Position numbers and translations under genes: made by a program
Shown: piece after piece, positions 51,301-62,800 of the stretch
How the letters are laid out: each line of letters opens with the position of its first letter
Position numbering within the stretch: the stretch's first letter is position 1
Origin: Forficula auricularia
Taxonomy: Eukaryota; Arthropoda; Insecta; Dermaptera; Forficulidae
Length of the DNA stretch: 64,000 nucleotides
Assembly (NCBI GenBank): GCA_024734495.1
Contig: JALMQS010000075.1
Coordinates: 10,350,757 to 10,414,756 of the forward strand
Direction: 5' to 3'
Notes under the pieces: generated by a model
What the model saw: the letters and a program-made list of their open reading frames with translations, nothing else
The model's database searches: none
Told to the model about the DNA's origin: nothing

Positions 51301-54300
51301 AATTTGAAAAATAACGAAATGATGCCATATTCGATGAAATTTGCAAAAAAAAGCGAAGATTAAAATAAAATTTCAAAAAATGAAGGCTACTTTTTTGGAC
51401 AGCAACCTTTGGTTGAAAAGTCTCCAACCGCCACTGATATGTAGATATATTTAAATTTAATTTTTTTACAAATACCTTTTGCAAGGAATCTATTGGGTGT
51501 AGATAGAGAGATGTTTTCCCTTCTAGTGATTGACAATTTTTTTTTTTTTGGATTTCTCGCGATCACATTGGATGTATGTCAAAAATGTCAAAAAGCACGA
51601 CGAAATCCTCGAATCTTGCATCTTTTTCCTTCTTCCTAGAGTGATTTCCTATATTTCTCAGTTCAGCGACTTCATTTAACATATCTCACAAAAAGTTTAT
51701 ATGGTTTTCAAACAAGTTTGAAAATTCTATATGAAATATATATAATAAAGTAAAATAACTGATGTTTTAACGGGAAGGTTAGCTATTATGAAAATTTAAA
51801 TTACTGTGATATAATCGAAAAAATAAGCAGAACTAATGAATAATAAAGAAAAATAACTGGATAAAATTGTGAGAGCTAAAAAATTTAATATAAAATAAAA
51901 ATAAGCTGACTTGTTCTGATGTGGCCATCCACTTGACTTTACCATACAACCTGGCTCCTCTTATATTTAATAGTACCTGGAGGCACCGAGCGATGCACGG
52001 TAACCCCTGACCCCCCCCCCAACCACACACCTCGCCCCCACCACTGCACCCCCACTCCGCCCCACACCCCAACCGCGCCTCCCACCCCCGGATCCCCCAC
52101 AACTGCACCCCACCTCCTGCACCCCCACATCCATCCCCACCCCCCATCCAGTTTTTGTACTTCTATCTTTCTAGTGCTCCACATATTATGTGTATATTTG
52201 TTTACTCGTACACCAATTTGACCACATTCGTTCATATTGATAAACATTATAAAAAAATAAATAGGAAAATAATAATAAAAAAATAATCGTTTAGGATCTG
52301 AAATAAAAACATAAAATTAAAAAAATATGTGCGTCTCGGAAAGACAATTTCAAGGATAATTGCCCGGAGAAAAGAGAATTGAATATTTAATTTTAATTAG
52401 AAGAGTGGAGGGGGGGGGGGTGGCCAAGGAATAATTATTAATATATTTAATGTTTCTGGATTTAAAATTAATTGTTGTCTTTCTTTCAGTTTAATTCATT
52501 TATACATATTTCAAATTTGTCTCGCCGCAATTTATTCAATGAATTCTATTTACTAAATACATAGCTATATATAATATATTCAATTATTTCCACACTTATA
52601 ATAAAGTCTAATTCAAAAATATTCATTTTAGTAAAAGTAAAAAGCAAAGATATTTAAAATAGGTCTATAGTCCAGTGGTAAAGTGTGTGCCTCTGATGGA
52701 AGAGGACTCAGGTTCTAATCTGGCATTTTTTTATTGAGATTTTCATCTATCAATAATTACTTTAATTAAGATGAATTTTGATGAGGTCTAGACATAGCCA
52801 GATTGTTTTCTCATCAAAACTTAAGTTAATAGATTTTGTTTCATCAAAATCGGTAGGGCCGTTTTCAAAATAGAACCAAGATACAAATATATAAATAAAT
52901 AAATATATATATAAATAAATAAATATACAATTTTTGCTCGTTTAATAAGAGTAGATATTTAATAAAATTATTTATAATCATGTAGGGGAGGGAGTTTTTG
53001 GATTTTTAGATTACTCTGGGCCCACTGATTTTGTATACAAAATTTGGTTGAGTTTGATAAATGGCCAAGATTTTCATTTTTTGACACCCCCCCCCCCATT
53101 TTGGGCGCTTAGTTTTTGCATTTTTAGACTTCTGGAATCCCACTGATTATGTATACAAAATTTGGTTGAGTTTGATACAAGAGTCTAGATTTTCATTTTT
53201 TGACCCTACACTCCCCCCCATTTTGGGCCGTTGGTTTTTGCATTTTTATACTTCTGGGGGCCCACTGATTATGTATACAAAATTTGCTTGAGTTTGGTAC
53301 AAGAGCCTAGATTTTCATTTTTTGATCCTACCCGCCCCCCCCCCCAATTTTGGGCTGTTTTTGCATTTTTAGACTTCTGGGCTCCCACTGATTATGTATA
53401 CAAAATTTGGTTGAGTTTGCTCAAATGGCTTAGATTTTTAATTTTTAACCCCCCTCCACCCCCACTTAATTTTGGGTCGATATGCACCAAAATCTAATAT
53501 GCTCTTAATCTCAATGGACCAAAACGACGTGTGAAATTTGGTTTTGATATTCACACTAGTTTTTGAGCTAGCTCGTCCACAAAATTTGGTAACGCACAGA
53601 CTAGCAACCAGACACACTAATTAACAGACATTTTGACAAAACAATTATTATCTCAAAAAATATAATTTTTTTTCGATGTTTACTTATTAGAGTTTTTTTT
53701 GTAGAGCGAAATGTCATGGTTTAGTTCAATTTTTTTAATCAAAATAGTTTCAGCCGTTTTTGAGATATTTTTAAAAAAAGAAGGAAAAAAACACAAATAC
53801 TTTTTTCATGCATGATTACAATATTTGACCATACCCTGTATGGAAAAGTAAAAAAAAGAGAGAAAGAATATTGCTACAATCTAACAGAGATTCAGTTGTA
53901 AAAGTCTGGGAAATCGAATAGTTATATTCGTTCTAGAAAACGGCTGAAAGATTTTTTGTATTGGTCAGTAGAATAGATTAATCAATCAATGAAACATGAT
54001 TTTATTATTTTTACAGTGTTTCGACACTTGGGTTTCTAATGAAAAGTTTCTTCATTTTCAAAGTCAATGGAACAAATACTTATGAAAATAAAAATCTTAA
54101 TTTTATTTTATATTCTTATATTATATGATAGGAATCTTAATTGCAAATATCAAGATTTTAGTTATCGGAAATTGAAGAATTTTCCCGGAATCTCTAATGA
54201 AAATCTATAGCCCAGCAGTTAACGCATGTACGAGTAAACGCCCTTTATCTATAATGTATACATACTATATGCGGTGGCTTACATATTGGTTCTTAACCTC

Positions 54301-57300
54301 GCTTGGCAAGCACAAATTAGAATCCGCTGTGGTTAGTGGTTTTCTCTTTGTTACTCCTAGATTACAGAGAATTTATTTGTATAAACAACGGCAAGTGAAC
54401 AGAAGTTAATCCATTTCGTTATTTAATGATGTTCACTTTTAATAAATATTTAAAATGGAAATTCCTATTCAAAGTGAAATGTAGATGTAAAAATTCTCTG
54501 GAATGGATTAGTTTAATTAATAGGAGAGTGAGAGAGAATACCTAATTACTAGTATAGTTGTTAAATTATATAATTTAGGTTTTCAGTCATTTTTAACTGA
54601 CTAATATCTATTTAATCTTATTAAACGAGTAAAAGCTGTATTTTTATTAATTTGATAAAGCAATCTTTATTAACTATTTTCGAGGAAAGAACGATCTATC
54701 ACGTCACAACTTTGGGAAAAATTCTTTTAAAGTAAAGAAAATTTTGAAACTTTTTAAAAATTTAAAATATAAAATACTAGGTAGGTTTCACAAAAATAAA
54801 AGATCTGATTCTTGTTTAGCACGACTCTATATAAATTTTGGGGTATAAGCCCATATTCAGGAGTTCACAGAGGAAACCGACCTAGTATTTTAAATTTTAA
54901 ATTTTGAAAAGTTAAAAAAAAATTTCAAAATTTTCTTTTACTTTATTTAAAATGTTTCACCAAGAACCCACACCATTCTCCCGTAACAAAAATTCTTTTT
55001 AATTGGTTTTTAATTAAACTAATTAAAGATTGATGATGAGGGCCAAGGCTTTGAAACTATAATCTCAAACAAATAAATAATATATATAAATTTAATCTAT
55101 ATTTAATAACGAAATTAAAAAGCCATGGGTTACAGACGAAATACTGCAACTGATTGACGAACGAAGAAAATTTAAGAACAGAAAAGACGAAGAAGGAAAA
55201 GAAACATATAAAAAATTAAGATGGAAAGTTATAAGAGAATGTAGAAAAGCAAAAGAAAAAATGATTCAAGAAAAATGTAAAGAAGTCAACAAAAATCTAG
55301 TATTGGGAAAAGTTGATGTAGCCTATAGGGCAATAAAAAGAAATTTTAAAGAAGACAAGCCAAAAAGCAAGAACATAAGAGGATAGGCCACATTATTCTA
55401 AACGATAACGAACAGGCAAATAGATGGAAGGAATACCTAAAAAAAACTCTATTGAGAAGAAAAAACAATGAACCCAATAGAAGAAGAAGAATCTGTGGAC
55501 GAAAACGAATTAGGAGACCCCATACTCAGGTCAGAATTTGAGACAGCTTTGAAGGAACTAAAAAATAATAGAGCACCCGGAATAGACAATATACAAGCTG
55601 AAATCCTAAAGAACTCTGGAGAAAAGGCACGTGACAAACATTTTGAACTAATTAGCAAAATCTATAAATTGGGAATCATCCCAAAAGATTTCCATAAAAA
55701 ACAAAATAGTCACACTTCTGCGTAATAGTACCGTCTATGATAGTTGTACAAGGAATGGCCAGTCTGGCTGGTCTAAGCAGGTGGACCAGGTACTGCGCAT
55801 GGTGTGAGTGCGGTAAAAAATACATATGTGTTAAAAAATATTTTTGACCCACAATGAAATTATAATTTATAGTCAATTATAAACATAATATATTCACCCC
55901 AGGCCATTTGAGTGGTGGGACATGGAACCAGACTACCCAAAGTGTATTTTTACAACATGCAAAAAATAGCACCATGCGCAGTACCTGGTCCACCTGCTTA
56001 GACCAGCCAGACTGGCCATTCCTTGTACAACTATCATAGACGGTACTATTACGCATTATTTCTAGTTGGATCAAATCCGTACTCAAAAATGTGTCACCAG
56101 CTCTTGGGCTAATAGAACAAAGAGTTGAAGAAAATCTGGGGAAGACCAGTTCGGCTTTAGAAGAAACAGAGGCACCCGAGAAGCAATTCTCTCTCTTAGA
56201 CTAATAATACAAAGGGCTTTTATCAAGGAAGATTCTGTCTACATCGGATTCATAGACCTAGAAAAAGCATTCGATAACGCCAATTGGGAAATTATGTTTA
56301 AAATCTTAAAACAGGCGGGAATAAAATTCAGAGAAAGAAGACTAATCTACAATCTATACCAAAACCAGACGGCAATAATAAATATTGGAGATGAGCAAAG
56401 AGAAGCCAAAATAAAAAAAGGTGTAAGACGAGGATGTGTGCTGTCACCCATGATTTTCAACTTATACATAGAAGAAGCGATTAAAGAATTCAAAGACAAA
56501 ATTGATACAGGTATCGAAATCCAAGGTCAAAAGATCGCTATGTTAAGATTTGCCGATGACATTGCCCTTCTAGGAAGCAATAAAAAAGAATTAGAGGACG
56601 CACTGAATGGAATTAACCAAATCCTAATAGAAGAAATCAAATGAAAATAAACAAGAATAAAACCAAGGTCCTAGTATGTACAAAAAAAGAACAAACGAGA
56701 CAGGAATGCATCAAAATTAACCAAGAAAACCTAGAAGGAGTTAAGGAATTCCGCTACCTAGGAAGTAAAATAACATGGGATGGGAGGAGCAAAACGAAAT
56801 TAAATCAAGAATTGCCCAAGCAAAAATGGGGTTTAATTCAAAACAAAAACTACTATGCTCCTCCTCAATCAGCTTAGAAAACAAGAAGATGCTATTGAAG
56901 AGATATGTATGGGGCATAGCCATGTACGGGTGTGAAACCTGGACAATTAGAGAAGAGGAGAGAAAGAGATTAGAGGCTTTCGAAATGTGGTGCTACAGAA
57001 GAATGATGAATATCAAATGGATGGATAAAATTACAAATGAAGAAGTTCTTGGAAGAATCGGAGAAAGAAGAACCTTGTGGAAGAGTCTAAAGAAGAGAAG
57101 AGGTCAGATGATGGGGCACACACTGAGACATGGGGGACTGCTTAGGTATATATTGGAGGGGGGGGGGAAGAAAAGGGGAAGGCTCAGACTAGAATATTTC
57201 AACCAAATAATTGGAGATATGGGATGCCAAACATTTAGAGAGGTCAAACAGCTGGCGGGGGACAGAGTCGAGTGGAAACGGATTGTTGCATCAAACCAGT

Positions 57301-59789
57301 CTTTGGACTGTATACTCAATGATGATGATAATATATATGTGTGTATATTTATTTTGATTAAGCAGAGGACAAACCTCTTTGTTTATCTTTATGATTCAAC
57401 AATTCTACTACTCTCTGTAAAATAAAAACTTTTCAATTAAATAAAACAATTGAATGAATAACAAAAATTTAAATAATATTAATATACCACCTTTAACTAA
57501 AATGAAACATTACACTGGAAAGGGTCTTCCAGCTATTTATCAATACAAACAAGTATTATAATAAAATTACGTGTTTTGATTACTAGACAGACTGAGTATT
57601 GAATACTGAAAATTTTTTCTCATATATATCAATAAACTAGAAAATAATCTGAAACATGAAAAAATACTTCCTAGTGTCCTTTTTCTGTGCTTTTATCTGT
57701 TTGTCTGAATTTCGATACACATTAAACGCGAGTACGTAAGATCATATAAAGTTCGTTTCGGCGCCTAAATGTTTATTTTAGACATTTTTTAATTTCTTAG
57801 GGCATTCAATAATCGCCCAGTATCGGAAGTGAGATTTCCCCAAATCAGTAAAAAATAATGTTAAGAATAATTTTTTGTTCGTCTATCTGACTGTATGTAT
57901 GACGAACGTAGAATGATCTTTCTAGTTCTAAAATGTTTTTAAATGATAAATACATTAGGTTCTCCTCTTGCTTGATTCAAATGAAGATCCATCACTTGGC
58001 CCATTGCAGAAAATTTTACTCGACAAGTGAGCCGTGTCTAGCACTCTCTTTTCATATTATAATAAATTATTAATCTAAACAGTTTAAAATATTTTTATAG
58101 ACAATGATTCTATTTTAATATAAATTGATGAATATTTTTTCGATTTTCTTAGATAATGAATACGAAAAATGGCTGTATGGGCATAGTTTTCTAAAGCCAA
58201 AAAAAAGAATTCGAAAAAGAATAATAGAAGGATTAGCCATTTTTTACAAATAGACGACAAAAAATATTATCCATCATCATAGAGTATACAGTCCTAAGAG
58301 TGGTTTGTTGCAACTTTTACTACTACTAAAAACTATAACTATAAATAATTTAACAAAGAATGTGTCTTATATATTTATTTATTTCTGTTAAATTGTTGAA
58401 TGAGTTCATTGAGTTATGTGAAATTCAAAATCAAATTTCTAAATAATCCGCTGAAACCAATATCAGAAAAAGTTTGTGGAAGTTGAAACATTCGGAGAAG
58501 GTAAATATCTTCTCAAGATAAATTCCTGCGGCTGTTTTCCTGGTTCAATGTATCCTGAGATATATCGATAAATAATCATGAATGAAGGAAACATAGATAG
58601 TAGGCAACCATTTTCTTTTGGAAATATTAATTATGAAAATATATATCTATGTAGTTCTCCCATGTCCCATTTATATAAATGATTAAGTTATAGTTCTATA
58701 AATTATTTTTAGTGAAATGGAAAATGAATGACACAGGAGTCTAACGTGGTTCAAACCTGCACCTTTTTATAGACCACAAGCAATTAAATAATTACTCTCA
58801 GGGATCATAGTTTTGGTAAAAATATATCGTCGACTTAGAGTGTAAACCTACTATCTCCATTTTTTTATCATATATGACATATTTATACCGTTCGAAAGAA
58901 AAAGAGATCCAGCATCGTCCAAGTAAACCGATACTTAAAATTGGGTTCATAAGTTGTAGAAAAAAATATGTGAAAAATAGAAATTTTGTTTGTTTTTTCT
59001 CTGCCCTTTAAAAATTTCCTTGTTGTAAGTTATCAGGTTTAGTCTTTAAGGCGACGATATGTATATTAGTCTCCCTAGATTCATTATGTTTTAAATAATC
59101 ATGTCAGTTAATTTTACTTAAACAATGAATTATTTTAAAACAAAAAATGCGAGGGGTTGAGGAGAGGTGTATTAACCTAATTCAGGCGCGGATCCAGACC
59201 TCTGATTTGGGGGGGGCAGAGACGCCGCCCCCCCTACATAGAACTTTATTTTCTTCAATTTTAAAATTTAATATTATAAAAAAAAAAATTAAATAAACAT
59301 ATAAAAAATATTGATCTCCAATGCTTTGGGGGGGGGGGTCGCCCCCATCGCCCCCCCCTGGATCCGCGCATGACCTAATTATATAATAGTTTTTAAAGAA
59401 TTTGGTGTTGGTACTTGGTGAAACATTTTTTTAAATTATTGGATAAAAAATACTTGGTAGGTTTCACATTAAGATATAAAAAATAAAACAAAAATTTATT
59501 TTTTATATCTTAATGTGAACCTACCAAGTATTTTTATCCAATAATTTTAAATATATAATAACCAGCTGCGAAGCCCGCCTTCGGGGGCATCTCGCTGGCT
59601 TTTCTCTGGGAAGAAGAGCCGTTTCCAAATTAAAAAATACAAATATACATATATACCAGTGGCAGGCGGAGACTTTTCAACCACGGGGATGCTGTCCAAA
59701 AATAGACCTTCATTTTTTTTAATTTTATTTTAATCTTCGATTCTTTTTACAAAATTTATCGATAAAGAATCAGACAGAAGGACTTTATA

Positions 59790-59852
<63 letters not shown>

Positions 59853-62800
59853 ATATACAATTATACATATATAATATATAAATAAGTATTCAGTGGCGTG
59901 TGGTCCATGGATGCTGTGGATGCGCCGCATCCCCTAAAATTGTGAAACGTCAAGAATATTTTCATACCATTTTATATTTAAATTCTGTAGCTTTATTTCG
60001 TTTTGATTTTTTTTTTTTTTTTTTTTTTTTTTGCGCCTGTCAATGCTTCCAGCCCTAGAGACTGTTTTATTTGAATGCATAGCGTTCCACTAGCAGGCGG
60101 CGTTGGATCTTTTCTATTTATTTTAGTTTAAATAAAAGTAGAGGAAAAAATTAAAATTTCTCCAAGAATCGGTACGCTTGCGAGTTAGAGCAGCTCTAAA
60201 AATAAACAAATCTAATTAGATTTTAGAAATTCATTTTTTATTTTAATTATCTTTAGAAAAAATTGATGTTCTTCAGGCACCCCGAATGACTTTCACTTAC
60301 CCCGCTTAGTTTAAAATTATATTAAGATAATATTGAAAGTGAATAAAAATCATTAAAAATAATATTATTTTCTTCAGATATTAATAATAAATATTGTAGT
60401 TAGTTATAATTTGGTACTTCTTGAATTTTCTTAAAAATTTCAAACTTCAAGAAATAACAATACATTAAATGAGATACTTCTGTTGGAATAATACATTTTT
60501 TAATTTATTTATAACGAGACTATAGTTTCGAGGGCTTTGTCCTCTTCATCAGTCTATTACAATTGATTCACGGGAATTGATGTCAATCAATTGTAATAGA
60601 CTGATAAAGAGGGAAAAGGCCTCGAAACTATAGTCTCGTTATAAATAAATTAAAAAATGTATTATTCCAGCAGAAGACACACTCTTTTATTGTATCCTTC
60701 AATTTATAAGATTTTTGCTACTTTCGGCAAAAAGAAACTTTCAATTTAATGACAGTACATTAATATACTAGTATATAAGAGAAGATATATATTTATTTAC
60801 ATACAGAGAACAACCTCATTTACTTTTCCTTTGAAAAAGAATTCTTGTATATTTTTCGAATCCCCTGTGCATATTTTGAATTTTTATTGGTATATATTTA
60901 TATACTATTATATACCCGATTTCTATTAAAGATTCATAAGTGGAGTAATCCCACTCGATAAACATTATTGTTTATCTAACTATACGAAAGTAAAGGAACG
61001 AGGTATCTCTATAAAGTAATTAAGATGGAATTTAATGATTAATCATAAAGTTATCAGTTGATAATTGTTCCGGTTCTATTAATTATCAAAGTTGTTTTTC
61101 AGAGGAAGGGCAACCAAGATTGCAACTATCACACTCCCGCTCTCCTGTCCTCGGGCACATTTGCCATTTTATATGCTTAAAGAAGATATATGCTTGTAAT
61201 AATCTCTTAAGTGGAAGAAAATGGTTCGAGAAATTCTTGGTTCATTTAGCTTTAATATAATAGGCGAGCTTTTCTTTGTACTAACATAGAAACCGTGAAA
61301 ATGTTATAGACTGGCCCTTCCTCTCCATTTGTTCATTAAATCCAAAGCGATAGAAAAAGACAAATGCATTTCTTTTATTATCCGATTTCACAGATAAATA
61401 CAAAGAATAAAAACAATCAGCCAAATTAAGTAGACATTATTAAGCAACATTTTGTGGGAAATGCTTGTTTTGATTTAAGCCAGGGTTACTAAAAAAGAAG
61501 AAAATAGGTATTATGTACAGGCTGAAGTATTGGAAGTATTAAAATACTTATCCGTATTTAGAAATGTCTGATATGTGGTGAAAAATAATTTTTATAAAAA
61601 TTTATTATTACAAAGAAAATAATAATTTTTTCAATTTTTGAAAAAGAAGCTATCTTTCCAAAATTCAAAATCACTGGGGCCTCTGATTTCAACAAAATAT
61701 TTACTTTACATTAATAAGAATTTAAAGATATAACATTTAGTGAAAGCGGTGTTGGTTTATGGTGAAACATATTAAACACAGGTGTTTTTAAAGGGTTAGT
61801 TTCACAAATAAAAAAAAATTGATTTCATGTCAAAAGGGATCGTCTTCGTAGGAATCGAACCCAAGTACCAAACTTGCATTCTGGGCAGTTGGCTTACTGT
61901 AGAGGTAAAATCATTTTGAAAAATTTTACTCAAGATATTATAAAGTAAGATCTTTGGTTCGGCCTTTAAATTTTTCTTAATGTAAAGACAATATGGTTGT
62001 GAGCCTTACGATGTTTGAATTTTGAAAAATCCCATGATTTTTTTCAAAAATTTAAAAAACACACTTGTTTTCATTTTTAGAATACTAAAATTCGAGTTTA
62101 CTATAATTTGAGTCTGTTTTTTTAGCTCTACATAATATAGTTACTTATAATTCAGGATGAGGATTTGAATGGCCAATATCTTTTGATTTTCAAAAAGAGA
62201 AACAAAGAGGTTGTCCTCTGCTTGATGCAAATAAACATATACACATATATCTCAAGATGATATATCTGTATATATATTATTTATTTGTTTGAGACTATAG
62301 TTTCGAAGACTTGGTCTTCATCATCAGTCTTTCTTCAATTATAAATGTTTTTCATGGAGTCAATATCATATGGATATTGAAAACTTGGTGTTCTTTCGTC
62401 ACTGCTGGAGGGCTAGGAACTAATTTTGATCTTTTGATTTTATTTAATAAAATCGTGTATGCTATGTACCTTGTACCCTCAGCAACCTAACTTTCTAGTT
62501 GAATACTTTTTTCGTTAGTGCTCAAAATATTTACCTACAATGCATATAGTAAGTTTTCAAGTCGAAATATGCTTAAATTGATTTGTGATTAGTAAATACT
62601 ATAAAATATTTTTATTTTCCGCATTTCAGTGCATTTTAAAATATGTTTTGGTGTGTATATGTTAGAAAAAATATTTTTATTGTAATATATAATTATTTTT
62701 ATATTATTTTAATTTTATTATTTCTTTCTTATCTTTTAATATTTTAAATTTGCAAGATTTATGTATATCCAGAATTATATAATAATTAATTAATAGGGAT

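Larger units (their letters stand above)
51936..53849. repeat. TIR element with internal tandem units, copy 4, split
   Basis: Left end ACTTTACCATACAACC, right end CCCTGTATGG.AAAGT. Four TATGTATACAAAATTTGG units at 52980-53450, the largest array here. The element breaks at TTATATTTAATA (51972) and resumes near 52955, the gap being filled by other repeats. Confidence 0.8.

Noticed and set aside
51833..52247. Gly/Trp-rich frames on the minus strand
   Set aside because: Produced by a C-rich low-complexity block; not conserved with other genes.
54010..54070. Hammerhead-like look of GTGTTTCGACACTTGGGTTTC
   Set aside because: The CUGANGA box and GAA-stem geometry do not fit; at most a distant relic.
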